Source: Apodemus sylvaticus (taxonomy: Eukaryota > Chordata > Mammalia > Rodentia > Muridae). From it: 64,000 nt of DNA. The stretch is from assembly GCF_947179515.1 (NCBI RefSeq), contig NC_067478.1, positions 4,129,224-4,193,223 of the forward strand, written 5' to 3'. Both the position numbers and the translations under genes were made by a program. Of the stretch, positions 22,665-33,975 are shown in pieces (the stretch's first letter is position 1; the number at the start of each line of letters is the position of its first letter). Under the pieces are notes generated by a model. The model was not told the origin of the DNA. It did not search any database and saw only the letters and a list, made by a program, of their open reading frames with translations.

Positions 22665-25480
22665 AAAAGAAATTACTTCTGGAAGGGTGTAAGGCTGGGT
22701 GGGCTGTTCTAGTCTCTGGGAAAGCCAGGGAGGGTAGCAGGAACATGGCCTTGTGGGAAACTGCAAACAGTGGTGCTTAGCATGGGGACTGGAGGTGGTG
22801 TTTTCTTTCTGTCATTTGGCTGTGGGGTATAGGGTGGCTCAGAAGAGACTAGGTGGTTGCAGGTGGGGGCAGAGACACAGAACGGGTGATAAGCTTGGTG
22901 TGTGTGCTGAGAAGCCACCTCAGGGCTTTGCAGGAGCACTTCAGGGAGCTCCACCATCAGGTGACCTACATAGAATGCCTACAGTATAGGAATGTCACTC
23001 CTGCAGTAGAGGAATTGTTAAGCATTTAACACCCTGCAAACCTACCCAGACTGACCCCTAACCATCATCCTACACCCTAGCCCCCATCCCCTGAAAGTCC
23101 TGACTATCCCTAGGTCATACACACCCCTCCTGGAAGACTGTCCTATCTAGCCTGTGGAGAGGGCGGGTACAGTGCCTTCTGATTGGTTCCCCTCTTTGTC
23201 AATCTCCGTTTGCTTTTTCTGGCGCGTTCACTCCTGTGTCTCTGCTCCTGAGTCCTAGGGCTTACTATTTTTTGCACACTCACTGGGCACTCGATTCACT
23301 GACAGAACTTGACATGTGCTGATTCCTGTATGTCTCCCGGCACTGTGAGGTTCTAATGTGTATTTATTTCCTTTGAGAAGTGCTCTCCCATAGCCGAGGC
23401 TGATCTTGAACTATTCTGTACCTCCGGAGTGCTAGGATAGATATCAAGGGTGCACTGCCCTGTCTGGCCTTCTGGGGCCTTCAGACCATTGGAGACAGTG
23501 AACCAGTCAATAGCCAAGGCAAGGTCCAATCGGGCAGCTGATTTTGGCCTCTAGGATACCTTTCAAGTCTGTGCCTAGCCTGTAGGTGAACTTCCAGGAC
23601 TGAGGCTGCCTGGGTGTGGGTGCAAGAAGGGGGGGAGCTGAGGGTGGCTGCGGGCTGCAGGTTTCTGGCTTGAGCAACTGGGTGGGTGGCAGCAGTTACT
23701 AAGACAGGGAACACAGGAAGAGGAACAGATGGCATGGTGGAGAGAACAGAGGTTCAGTTTGGGGCCTGTAGGATTGTGTATTTCCAGAAGTGGGTCCTCG
23801 CTTTGGGGGTCTCGGGCTCTGTGCCTGTTGTCTCACTGGAAGCAACTGGAATTAGGGGGGTGGGTTTTTCCTCCCTTCTCCCCCCCATGCATTAGGCTTT
23901 GGTGGTCACAGGAAGTTCAGGGGCTGTCAACCGCGTGTATGCGTGTGTCTGTGGTAAGGGTGTGTGTGTGTGTATGTGTGGTGCCTGGCTCACGACCAAA
24001 CACCCTCATCTCCTGGGAGAGTCTACAGGTTAACTGGGCTGTTTGTCTTTGTGGTTTGACTCTGGGAAGCTGGGGAACCTAGCCTGAGAAACTGCCCCGG
24101 AAACACCTGTGTGTCCTTCTTCCCCGGGCCCTGCCTGGGTGAGAGCCTGGTCTGGTAGTAAGTTTGCTTGAGCCTCTCTCTCCCTTGCCTGCTTGGAGGA
24201 GGCGGCTGCCACTCCCTTGAGTACTTTTATCCAGTGACCTGACAGCTGCTGCCCTTGGATTTTGGGACCTGCTGGAAGGTTTAGGCTAGGAGAAGGGACC
24301 ACAGGATGGATACCTCAATGGAGGAGACCCAGACAGCTTTCTGCTTAGTTTTCCTGCCTCTTTCACTTCCTGTGATGGGGGGGAGGAGTCCCCAGCTGTG
24401 GGCATTCAACCCCGAAATGAGTGAGTATGGGAGACTCAAGCCTGCCTCACAGCAGGTAGCTGCACTCAGCCACCACCCTTGAGCCCTCTGAGGGTCCCCA
24501 AGTCCTGGAAGGACTCTTAATTGTCCAAGCACTGGGGAATTAGGGAAGGAGCGTTAACCCCTCCATCCTGACTGGTGAGTGATTGTGTCCTACCAGGCCC
24601 AGAGAAGTCCAGAGCGAGGGAAACAGGATAGCAGCTTTCCTAGTCAGGTTCGCTATTAGAGGCTTTGCTTAAGGAGGATTAATCGTAGGGGTTAGATATT
24701 GAAGGTGAATTTAAGATCAAAGTGAAGTCTCCTGCCACAGTCCAGCCTAGAGCAGGGGACTTTTCTCCTGTGGCATGGGGGTTTCTGAGGGGAAGTCTAA
24801 GTCTATCCCAGGGAGGGGAGGGGCTTGGGAAAGTCCTTCTGCCGGGAATGCAGCCAGCATCCAAACCAGCGCCTGTTCTCAGAGCCCCTGGGCAGCCTGG
24901 CCCAGGAGTGCGGACCTGAAGCTGTCAGTGGGCAAGGCGGTGGACCTGTGCGGGCGGGAGAGGAGTGTGCCCTTAGAGGGGGGCTCTGGAGGTTGCAGAA
25001 GGCCCTACACAGGCAAGTGCACAAAGCCCCGAGTGCCTGTGAGTGAGTCAGCCTCTAGGATTCCTGTGAAGACGAGCCAGGCCAGGAGTTCTGTCAGTCC
25101 ATCTGTTGGTCTGTCTGCCTGCTGGCATGTGTGCGCATGCATGTGTGTGTGGTGTAGGTATGTGCCTGTGTGTAGGTGTGTGCGTATGCGAATGTGTAGT
25201 CGGCAGTGGGGAAGGTACCTGGCCGTTTTCCAGATAAGGCTTGTTATCAAGGGCCAGGTCTTGGGAGGCCAAAGTCTCCTGGATTTGGATTTGCATGTTA
25301 GACTCATTTGAGGGAGTAGGTTCTGTGTTGTTTTGGGCTGGGGACCCTACTGGAGACACTACCATGAACCTGCAGCTTTTGGCTGGGTTGGAGGGTGATA
25401 CCATGGGGGGTAAGCTGGAGATGGGACAACATGGCTCAGTTGGGAGCCTACCACTTAACAGTTCATTCTCTTCATCGCAG

Positions 25481-25722
25481 GCCGTCCGTCCGTCCGTCCG
25501 TCCGTCCTCAGCTACTGGAAGCCCCACACCCCACCATGTCTGGGCAGCTGAAGAGAAAGTTTGACCAGCTGGAAGAGCATGACTCCAGCTCCTCTGGCAG
25601 TCTGTCTCTCTACTCTTCCCCCGTCTCTTCTGCCTCCCCTGCCTGGAACTTTGATGAGGAGGGACCGGGTGGTCAGGCACCACAGCCTGATCAGGACTCC
25701 TGTGGGCCCCAGAGTTTCACTC
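25481..25722 (+). CDS. Csrnp1: Csrnp1 exon 2 (5'UTR 25481-25535, coding 25536-25722)
   Basis: The acceptor is ...CATCGCAG| at 25480 and the donor is ACTC|GTGAGT at 25722/25723. The 55-nt untranslated part opens with six CCGT units and has no upstream ATG. The coding part is 62 codons plus one base (phase 1) and encodes the Ser-rich N-terminus ending GPQSFT plus the first base of an Arg codon. Confidence 0.95.
25482..25505. repeat. (CCGT)6 at the start of Csrnp1 exon 2
   Basis: Six perfect CCGT units begin one base after the splice acceptor, inside the 5'UTR. Confidence 0.95.
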
Positions 25723-26227
25723 GTGAGTCTCCCGTTCTGGCGCCCCCCCCAACCCTCCCCCTTCTTCCTTCCCTAAAACTGAAATTGGCCTTTTTTGGCC
25801 TCGGTTGCCCCCTCAGGGCGCCTCCTTCTGTGATGTCTTATGACTGCTCCACTCTGTGGAGACACCTTGACTTCCTGTTGACCGTGGGGTTTGTGATGTG
25901 GGAGCCATTGCTCCCTGAGTGGCTCTGGGGCCTTTCCGAGGGGTGTTGTGCTCTGTTTCCCCAGCACACCCTGCCCCTTCCAAGACACTGGGGCTCATCC
26001 CTCTCACACCCCGTGCACAAGGCCTGCCAAGCCACTTCCCTCTCCCTTGCTTTTTAGCTTTTTTCTGAATGTCCCCAAAAGGGTTTTTCCTGAGTAGTTT
26101 TCTTTTCTTCCTTTTTTTTTTTTTTTTGAGAACGGACTCTTGTATAATCCAGGTTGTCTTCCAATTGTGTGGCATCTGCCTCCTGAGTATAGGAGTTACG
26201 GATGCGCTCCACCAGGGCTGAAAGGCT

Positions 26228-26271
<44 letters not shown>

Positions 26272-29200
26272 AAGATTTATTTTATATATGTGAATACACT
26301 GTCACTGTCTTCAGACACACCAGAAGAGGACATCAGATCCCATTACAGATGGTTGTGAGCCACCATGTGGTTGCTGGGAATTGAACTCAGGACCTCTGGA
26401 AGAGCAGTCGGTGCTCTTAACCACTGAGCCATCTCTCCAGCCCCCCTGGTTATCTTTCAAGCTTATATAATTTTGATTTCAAACTGAAAGATGGTCCTTT
26501 AAGAAGAAAAGGATTTCTTTTGATTTTTGAGATTATAAATACATCATTTCGCCGGGTGGTGGTGGCGCACGCCTGTAATCCCAGCACTGTGGGAGGCAGA
26601 GGCGGGCGGATTTCTGAGTTCAAGGCCAGCCTGGTCTACAGAGTGAGTTCCAGGACAGCCAGGGCTATACAGAGAAACCCTGTCTCGGGGAAAAAACAAA
26701 ACAAAACATCATTTCCCCTATCCTTCCCTCCCTCCAAATCTTCCCATGTATCCGTCCTTACTCTCTTTCAAATTCATGGTCTCTTTTTTTATTGATTTTT
26801 TTTTTGTTACATAAGTCTATACAAATATATTCCTAAATGTATAACTCCAACCTGCCTTGTCTTTATAATATAAAGACAGCCTTTGATTTTCATGTTCTTT
26901 CTACTTCAAGAACCATTTGAGATGGTTTTTGATGGTTTTCTCCTATAAGAAAACTTTTCCTTTTGGGGTTTTTTTTTTTTTTTTTGGTTTTTTTGAGACA
27001 GAATTTCTTTGTGTAGCCCTAGCTGTCCTGGAACTCACTCTGTAGACCAGGCTGGCCTCAAACTCAGAAATCCACCTGCCTCTGCCACCCAAATGTTGGG
27101 ATTAAAGGCGTGTGCCACCACCACCTGACAAGGGGCATGTTTTTAAACACAGGATTACATTTCAGTATGAAGTTTTGAAACCATAGCTGTTCTGTTTACC
27201 CTTCCATGTCTTGTATGCATTCCTGTGTGTTACATATTTTTTAAAAAAGTATGATTTTTACAGAATCTAATATTACAAACAGAAAATCTTTTAGAAGGAG
27301 TTTTCTCAGATAGTACAAATTAATATATTAACTTGAAGTCATTCAGCATAGTAGCAAATACCTATAATCCCAGAACTGGGGAGGCAGAGGGCTAGGGATT
27401 CAATGTCTCTTGCTATAGAACCAGTTCTAGCCGGCTTGGGATAAATGATGGTGTATGCCTTTAATTCCAGTTCTTTTTTTTTTTTTAAGATTTATTTATT
27501 ATTATATGTAAGTACACTGTAGCTGTCTTCAGACACACCAGAAGAGGGCATCAGATCTCATTACGGATGGTTGTGAGCCACCATGTGGTTCTCACCAGCC
27601 CCCTTAATTCCAGTTCTTGAGAGACAAAGCTTGGTGGATCAAGGCCAACCTGGTCCATGTATCAAGTCCTAGGACAGTCAGTGTTACATAGTGAGATCCT
27701 GTCCCAAGAAGAGATGGCTCAGTGGTTAAGAGCACTGACTGCTCTTCCAGAGGTCCTGAGTTCAGTTCCCAGCAACCACATGGTGGCTCACAACCATCTG
27801 TAATGGGATCTGATGCCCTTCTCTGGTGTGTCTGAAGACAGCTACAGTGTACTCGTATACATACAATAAATAAATATTTTTTAAAAAGGAAAGAAAAGAA
27901 AACATAAACAAGGGCTAGAAAGCTGGTACAGTGGTTAAGAGAATCTTGCTCTTGCGGACTGAACCCGAGTTCAGTCCTTAGCACCACCTATAGCTCCTAG
28001 CATTAGGGATCTGGCACTTTCTCAGCTCCAAAGGCACCCGTACCCAGGTGGCATAGACTCACATATGCACTTATTAAAAATAAGTAAGTTCGAGTTGGGC
28101 TGTGGTGGCCCATGCCTTCAATCCCAGCACTCAGGAGACAGAGGTAGGCAGATCTCTGAGTTCAAGGCCAGCCTGGTCTATAGAGCTAGTCCCAGAATAG
28201 CCAAGGCTACACAGAGAAACCCTGTCTTGAAAGAAAAAAATCATGTACAAAATAAGTTTGGAAGCAACAACAATGACTAAAAAAACCCGTTAATACCAGT
28301 GAGGTGGCTCAACAGGTAGAGGTGCCTGCCGCCACGCCTGATGACAGGCTCCTGAGTTCAAATCCGCGTGGCAGGAGAACCAGCTCTTAAAACTTGTACT
28401 CCATATGGAATCAATAATTGAGAGGAGGGATGGGAGAGGCTGAGACTTTGGGGTATGTTTCAGAAGACTTAAACTATAAAGGAGAAGTCAATAATATAAA
28501 TATATATACTTTAATTTATGTGTACGAGTATTTTGTCTGTGGGTGTGCACGTTATGCCTGAGGAGGCCAGAAGAGGGCGTTAGATTGCCTGAAACTGAGT
28601 TCCTTGGCTGCGACCTCCTGTGGATGCCAGGGCTCATAACCTCTGAGCCATTTCTCCAGTTCTTTGATATGTTTAAACATGGGACCATATTGTCTTTATT
28701 ACATGTAAAGAATGAAAATTACAGAAAACTGTAGAAAGGATTTATAAGTACGTGGTCCGGATGGCAAGATGCTTTATCTTTGAATGCTGTTCTTTGGGCT
28801 GATAAAAGACAAAAAGCTGGTGTTGGCTTGGGCGAGGTATTGTGCTCCAGATCCAGCCAGGCCTGGCTTTTAAGTTCAGATCCCGGGTGGGTGGAGAAAA
28901 CGAAGGGGTTGGAATCTTTCTAGAGATTACACCTCGTCGACGAGAACTCAATGCCCTTTCTTGTCCCTTTCAGGCCCGTCCATCCTGAAGCGGGCTCCTC
29001 GGGTGAAGCGGGCTCATCGGGAGCGTCCGGGTCATGTGGCCTTTGATGGCATCACCGTCTACTATTTCCCACGGTGCCAGGGATTCACCAGTGTGCCCAG
29101 CCGTGGTGGCTGTACCCTGGGCATGGCTTCTCGTCACAGCACCTGCCGCCTTTTCTCCTTAGCTGAGTTTACACAGGAGCAGACCCGGGCTCGGCGTGAG

Positions 29201-31003
29201 AAGCTCCGTTGCCGCTTAAAGGAGGAGAAACTGGAGATGCTGAAGTGGAAGGTACGGAAGCCCAGGGCGCCGGTGCAGAGAAACAGGCCTGAGTTGGCGT
29301 CAGGGGAGGTTCAATGGCTGGGACTACAGCTTAGGCAGGGAGAGTGGGAAGGAGGTCCTGGTGTCCATCAGCAGCACTGCATAAGGGGGCATCTTGGTGC
29401 ACCCGTCATCCTGGAATTGGCAGTTAGTTCATGCATCTAGTTAGAGAAGGGGTTTGTGTCTGAGCGCCCACGCTCTGGAAGAGCTAAATCTCTGTATCTC
29501 TCACACCCCTTTTCTGTCCTTGTAGCTTTCGGTGGCTGGAGTTCCGGAGACGGGGGCAGGCGTGCCCCTCACAGCGGATGCCATCGATGACGCCTCTGTA
29601 GAGGAGGACTTGGCAGTGGCTGTGGCAAGTGGCCGCCTGGAGGAAGCGAATTTCCTACAGCCCCACCCACCTCGGCAGCGACGGGCCCTACTTCGGGCTT
29701 CGGGTGTTCGAAGGATTGACCGAGAGGAGAAGCGTGAGCTGCAGGCGCTGCGCCAATCCCGGGAGGATTGTGGTTGTCACTGTGATGGCGTCTGTGATCC
29801 TGAGACCTGCAGTTGCAGCCTGGCCGGCATTAAGTGTCAGGTGTGTGGTTAGACTGGGTAGAGTAAGGGGTGTGCCTATAAACCCAGCATTCAGGCGGGT
29901 GTTGGAGGCTGGTGGATTTCTGAGTTCCACAACAGCCGGGGCTACACAGGGAAACCCCGTCGGTGGGGAACTGGGTCTGCTGCCTTCTTGCGCTCTTGAA
30001 GTCCTCACTTGCGCACCGTCTTTCACTGCAGATGGATCATACGTCCTTCCCGTGTGGCTGCCGCAGGGAGGGCTGTGAGAACCCCAATGGTCGAGTGGAA
30101 TTCAATCAGACAAGAGTTCAGACGCACTTCCTCCACACGCTCACCCGCCTGCAGATGGAGCAGGGTGCCGAGAGCTTGGGGGACCCGGAGTCCCCCGTGG
30201 AGGACACACCTGTTGAACAAACCCTGCTTTCCCCCTTTCCGCCTTCCAAGCCCCCTGTGAGCAGTGAGTTGGGGGACAACAGCTGTGGCAGCGACATGAC
30301 AGACTCTTCCACGACCTCATCCTCTGGCAGCAGTGAGCCTCCAAACCACCTTGCCCACCCAAGCCTGCCGGGTCCCAACTCTCGGTCCGGCGTAGATGAA
30401 GACAGCCTGGAACAGATCCTGAATTTCAGTGACTCTGACCTCGGTATTGAGGAAGAGGAGGAGGAGGGAGGGGGTGTGGGCAACTTGGATAACCTCAGCT
30501 GCTTCCATCTGGCTGACATCTTTGGTACCAGTGACCCCGGCAGCCTGGCCAGCTGGACTCACAGCCAGTCTGGCTCTAGCCTGGCATCGGGCATCCTCGA
30601 TGAGAATGCCAACCTGGACGCCAGCTGCTTCCTAAACAGTGGACTTGGAGGGTTGAGAGCAGGGAGTCTCCCAGGCAGTTCTGGGTCCCCTGAGGGGGGC
30701 GCCGTGCAGAGCAGCTCCTTGGACCTCAGCGTATCCTCCTGTGACTCCTTTGAGCTTCTCCAGGCTCTGCCAGATTATAGTCTGGGACCTCACTACACTT
30801 CCCGAAGGGTGTCGGGCAGCCTGGACGGCCTTGAGACCTTCCACCCTTCGCCCAGCTTCTCTCCGCCGAGGGATGCCAGCACTTGCTTCCTGGAGTCTCT
30901 CATGGGCCTGTCTGAGCCGGTTACAGATGCCCTGACACCCCTTCTGGAGAGCCAGTTTGAGGACACTGCCTTGGCACCTTTGATGGAGCCTGTGCCAGTA
31001 TAA
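25536..31003 (+). CDS. Csrnp1: Csrnp1 (Axud1), cysteine/serine-rich nuclear protein 1, four coding exons
   Basis: Joining 25536-25722, 28974-29251, 29526-29840 and 30032-31003 gives 1752 nt, that is 583 codons plus TAA, with consistent phases (1, 0, 0). This length matches the family. The protein opens MSGQLKRKFDQLEEHD and carries a Ser-rich N-terminus, a basic stretch near residues 68-80 (possible NLS), and the conserved CSRNP block (VAFDGITVYYFPRCQGF, then PSRGGCTLGM). A basic helical segment follows (about 124-155). A dense Cys cluster at about 237-275 spans the exon 4/5 junction. A Ser/acidic C-terminal half ends in EPVPV. Known of the family: CSRNP1 is a nuclear transcriptional activator first found as AXIN1-up-regulated gene 1, and is cytokine- and stress-inducible. 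The start is the first ATG of exon 2 in a good context (ccaccATGt). Alternatives CSRNP2 and CSRNP3 are unlikely given the sequence and the convergent Ttc21a neighbour. Confidence 0.97.
26227..26271. repeat. (CTTT)n microsatellite
   Basis: About eleven CTTT units abutting the A-tail end of an antisense B2. Confidence 0.94.
26272..26446 (-). repeat. B2 SINE
   Basis: Full reverse-complement B2; the CTTT run is probably its expanded tail. Confidence 0.93.
26551..26703 (+). repeat. B1 SINE
   Basis: Young B1 with short duplication catcatttc at both ends (26542 and 26706). Confidence 0.93.
26968..27130 (-). repeat. B1 SINE
   Basis: Reverse-complement B1 with T-rich tail. Confidence 0.92.
27476..27600 (-). 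repeat. Truncated B2 SINE with target duplication
   Basis: 3' part of a B2 in reverse, flanked by ttaattccagttctt at 27461 and 27604, inserted in an old B1-like fragment. Confidence 0.9.
27712..27884 (+). repeat. B2 SINE
   Basis: Sense B2 with ATAAATAAATA tail. Confidence 0.92.
28094..28232 (+). repeat. B1 SINE
   Basis: Plus-strand B1. Confidence 0.9.
28290..28400 (+). repeat. B3-like SINE
   Basis: Sense B2-superfamily head (gaggtggctcaacaggtag); an antisense B3-like copy lies at 28508-28665. Confidence 0.65.
28974..29251 (+). CDS. Csrnp1: Csrnp1 exon 3
   Basis: The acceptor is CCTTTCAG| at 28973 and the donor is AAG|GTACGG at 29251. The exon has 278 nt: two bases complete Arg63, then 92 codons (to residue 155). 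It encodes the basic KRAPRVKRAHRERPG stretch, the signature FPRCQGFTSVPSRGG block, and a charged helix rich in Arg, Lys, Glu and Leu. Confidence 0.96.
29526..29840 (+). CDS. Csrnp1: Csrnp1 exon 4
   Basis: The acceptor is CTTGTAG| at 29525 and the donor is GTCAG|GTGTGT at 29840. The exon has 105 codons (156-260), phase 0 on both sides. It encodes the conserved AIDDASVEEDLAVAVASG segment and the first part of the Cys cluster (DCGCHCDGVCDPETCSC), with seven cysteines between about residues 237 and 259. Confidence 0.96.
29868..29960 (+). repeat. B1 SINE fragment in Csrnp1 intron 4
   Basis: Partial, diverged B1 only 28 bp after the exon 4 donor. Confidence 0.75.
30032..31003 (+). CDS. Csrnp1: Csrnp1 exon 5, terminal coding part
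   Basis: The acceptor is CACTGCAG| at 30031. Then follow 323 codons (261-583) and TAA at 31001-31003. The exon completes the Cys cluster (PCGCRREGC). The rest is Ser, Pro and acidic, including a run of Glu (EEEEEEGGG) and a conserved LDLSVSSCDSFELLQALPDY segment. The low-complexity acidic/Ser composition fits an activation domain (inference). Confidence 0.96.
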   Translation: MDHTSFPCGCRREGCENPNGRVEFNQTRVQTHFLHTLTRLQMEQGAESLGDPESPVEDTPVEQTLLSPFPPSKPPVSSELGDNSCGSDMTDSSTTSSSGSSEPPNHLAHPSLPGPNSRSGVDEDSLEQILNFSDSDLGIEEEEEEGGGVGNLDNLSCFHLADIFGTSDPGSLASWTHSQSGSSLASGILDENANLDASCFLNSGLGGLRAGSLPGSSGSPEGGAVQSSSLDLSVSSCDSFELLQALPDYSLGPHYTSRRVSGSLDGLETFHPSPSFSPPRDASTCFLESLMGLSEPVTDALTPLLESQFEDTALAPLMEPVPV

Positions 31004-31158
31004 GGATTAAGGTGCCTTTTTCCTGCCCTGAGACCCTGTTGCTGCTTTTTATGTGATCTTGGGGTTCCCCAAGGTCTATGTATGTGACGGTCTCCTATGG
31101 GCTTGGTCCTGCCCGCAGTGCTATGTGGGCACACTCTATTTTTACATTAACACTCTGA

Positions 31159-31170
31159 ATTTATTTATTT
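31159..31170 (+). promoter_or_regulatory. AU-rich element in Csrnp1 3'UTR
   Basis: Overlapping ATTTA pentamers include the nonamer TTATTTATT. Such AREs recruit mRNA-decay factors in immediate-early and cytokine-induced transcripts. A second ATTTA-type pair follows at 31432-31456. The function here is inferred. Confidence 0.6.
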
Positions 31171-32068
31171 TTTTATGGTTTTTTTTCTGTACTGAAGGGA
31201 GGGTGGGGAGGGTACCCCTCTTTCGATGCCTGGTCTGTTTATGTCCAAACAGAGGTCTTCCGCCTCCTATTGTATGCCTGAAGGAGGAAGGGGCGGGGCT
31301 CTCCTGGAGCCTTGCATCCTCTCTTTCTGTACTGTAAAGATGCTCCTTGGTCCAAAGACAGCGGCAGCTGAGCGCAGGGCCTTACGGTTTTCTGGGAACC
31401 ATAGGAGCTAGGTTTTCCAGACTGTGAAGATGTAATTTATTTGTGTAATTTATTTGGGGACTGAGACAGCGGTTGAGCCTCTCCGGTGGGTGGGCAGCGC
31501 TGGGGCTGATGCCCTGCCAGTCTGCGCTTTGGTGTGGTGTGTGGGTTTGAGCTTATGACCTCCCGTATCAAACAGCAGCCTGGCTCAGCTGAGCAGACAG
31601 AGGCTGCGCTTGACCAGTGGTGACCAAAACCCCCTCTGCCCCCTGCCCAGACACTCTGTTTGCCCTCTGTCCAATTCCCACTCCCCAAGGCCATGGGTTA
31701 TAAAGCCCCTCTGTAGGATGGCGAGCCAGAGGCCCCAAAATGGGCATCAGGCTTGCCTAGCATAACCCAGATCACTGTCTCAAGCCTTTCTGGGCACTGA
31801 ATCCATCCTGGCCCACCACACCCCCCCAGGCCAGTTGGCAAGGGTTGGCTCTTGAGGGCTCTTATGCCCTTCATTAGCTGATGTTGGATTTTATATGCAT
31901 TTTTATATTGTCTCTAAGTGTCAGAACTATAATTTATTCATTTCTTTGTGTGTGTATGTGTGTATGTGTGTGCCAAGAAATGCAGGCTCTGGGCCTGCCT
32001 CCTAGCCCAGGAGGCCTTGCCAGCCTGTGTGCTTGTGGGAACACATTGTACCTGAGCTGACAGGTACC

Positions 32069-32074
32069 AATAAA
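32069..32074 (+). promoter_or_regulatory. Csrnp1 polyadenylation signal AATAAA
   Basis: A canonical AATAAA is followed about 20 nt later by a GU/G-rich stretch (tgtggcctccttggtggg) that suits a downstream element. It is the only canonical signal after the Csrnp1 stop within the expected distance. Confidence 0.88.
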
Positions 32075-33548
32075 GACTCTCTATTTTTAAGTGTGGCCTC
32101 CTTGGTGGGGTGGGAACCGCGATGCACCCCCAGGAAGCATGTGGGGTGGGGCACTGCAGTGTAGCATGGACAGAGGCAGTACTGAGGCAGGAGGACAGCA
32201 TGTTGGGCTTCCTTCCAGGCAGGCCAGTTAGGCTGTAGGCAGAGAGCCAGCTGAGAGTTTGGCTGGGCAAGTACAACAGTTTTCCCCTCTGGATTAACCC
32301 ACTCCTCCATGTTGCCATCTGGAGTTGAGGAGGCAGAGCTGTTTGCTTGGTCTGAGTGAGGGTGTCCTCCTTTGATACCCTGGTCTGGGTCCGGGGAAGG
32401 GCAGCCTAGTGGAGGCCTGGCCTGGTGACAGGCTGCTCAGGTAGCTGTAGTCCTGAGGACTTGAGCCCCGGAAGTGTCTCTACTAGCCAGACCTGCCAGA
32501 CCTGTCCTGAGGCAGCCAGAATAGGGCTTAGGTCAGGCGTGCAGAGCAGGCTGCAGCAGCCCATCTGGAGCCTGACTGCTGGTTTTTTGCACAGGTCCTC
32601 CAGAGAACCTGTGGACCGACCACTGGAGAGCGCCTTCCCATGCTGTAGCCCCTCGACTGGGTTCTACCCAGAAGGAGGGATTCAGTCTCAGCTCTCCTCT
32701 CCCTGCCTAGTGAGGATATGGAGATGGCCCGCCCAGAGCCTGGGTTTCTCCGATCCCATGCAGATGATTACTGCTCCTCTCAAATTGGCTTGGTTCATAT
32801 GCATGTAGCACCTTGAGTGCCTGGGTTGGGGGCATGACTCCGTTTTTATGTTTGTGACATCGTGGCAACACCGGTGGCCACCAGAGGGCAGAGGACTTGG
32901 ATCCAGGCTGTAGTGGGGCCATGTATACCTGTGACTGGCTTAGCTTATTTGAACCTCTCAGGATAGAGTGCCCTGGGACATCCTGCTGTCCGGGTCTCCT
33001 CTCACTGGGGCTAGGAGACGCTTGGGCAGAGATGAAGCTGGGGTGCAGCATCTGTGTCTCTTCCAAAGGTTCTGAGATGTTTCTCTGGTACTTCAGGGTA
33101 CCTGGTGGGAGCTTCATCACACCTACAGATTCCCCCCGCCCCCAGACTCAGTCCCTGATCAGACTGAGGCCTTCCCAGCTCCCATCTAGGGCCGTTTTGT
33201 TTGTGGAGGTCAAGCGGAGACAGATAAAACATGATCAACACGCAATCTTTTTACAGCAAAGCTCTCCCAGAACAGATGTATCTCCTAAACCTGTCTTAAA
33301 ACGGTTGTAGGAGAGACCATGTAGATCTGTGCATATGACATCAGCAGCAGAGTTACAGAAAGGAGGCCAGGGCAGGGGTTCCAGAGGGGGATCTTCCAAG
33401 TCCTTGGTTCTAGCCCAAGACACAGAAGAAAAACTTAGCAGTCCTCCAGGCAACTCAACTTCTTTCTAAAATTTTTGCAGGGTAGCTGAGGGTGACCTTG
33501 ACCCTCTGCCTCTATCTCCCAAGTGCTGAGATTATAGCAAGTTATCCC

Positions 33549-33549
<1 letters not shown>

Positions 33550-33581
<32 letters not shown>
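33550..33581. repeat. (CA)n microsatellite
   Basis: Sixteen CA units between two B1-like fragments. Confidence 0.95.
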
Positions 33582-33583
<2 letters not shown>

Positions 33584-33779
33584 TTGGAGACAAGGTCTCA
33601 TGTAGCCCATGAGAAGGGTTTGTTGTGGAGGGTGACCTTAAACTCCTGATCCTCCTGCCTCTGCTCCCCAAGTGCTGGGACAGTGAGCCATTGATTGCAC
33701 CAGGATGGCTTCGTGAAAACCACATCGACATTCTACTCAAACTAAGTTGCTTGATTTGAGGCTGTTTTCTTTATTCGTT

Positions 33780-33975
33780 AATTTAGTCATGATTACATTT
33801 TTATTTTGTGTATACATGTGAGCTTACACATGCTACAGTCCCTGTGTGGAAGTCAGAGGGCGACTTGCAGGAGTTGGTTCTCTCCTCTCCTTCCACGGTG
33901 TAGGACCCAGGGTGTCAAATCAGGTCATTAGAGTTGGGACAGGAACCTTTACCTGCTGGGCTATCTCACCCCTCT
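33780..33975 (-). repeat. B3-type SINE
   Basis: Diverged antisense B3, followed by antisense B1-like sequence to 34130. Confidence 0.6.

Larger units (their letters stand above)
19193..25480 (+). other. Csrnp1 intron 1
   Basis: This 6.3-kb intron is largely non-repetitive compared with the flanks. It holds AP-1 motifs at 19690, 19779 and 25044, a (CCCT)n run at 21535-21580, a B1-like remnant at 22085-22230 and one B2 at 22482-22664. TG-rich patches occur near 23960 and 25135-25198. The low SINE load next to the promoter suggests room for intronic enhancers, which I cannot confirm. No open reading frame inside looks like a gene. Confidence 0.8.
25723..28973 (+). other. Csrnp1 intron 2, SINE-filled
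   Basis: This 3.25-kb intron is packed with transposon copies: a (CTTT)n tract, B2 in both orientations, three clear B1s and B3 fragments, listed separately. The acceptor-proximal 230 bp (about 28740-28973) look non-repetitive. Confidence 0.85.
31004..32095 (+). other. Csrnp1: Csrnp1 3'UTR
   Basis: About 1.1 kb runs from the stop codon to the likely cleavage site about 20 nt past AATAAA (32069-32074). It contains several AU-rich patches (31159-31170, 31432-31456, 31885-31945) and a TG-rich stretch at 31947-31971. No SINE was recognised inside it. Confidence 0.85.

Noticed and set aside
25048..25683. 211-codon minus-strand frame opposite Csrnp1 exon 2
   Set aside because: Shadow of exon 2 and TG-rich intron sequence, with no family resemblance.
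25395..26057. 220-codon plus-strand open frame over Csrnp1 exon 2
   Set aside because: It includes the true exon 2 but begins in intron 1 and reads through the strong GTGAGT donor. The spliced model gives the known 583-residue protein.
29963..31003. Csrnp1 as a 346-residue protein starting in intron 4
   Set aside because: The frame opens upstream of the exon 5 acceptor; the real exon begins at 30032 and continues the Cys cluster of exon 4.
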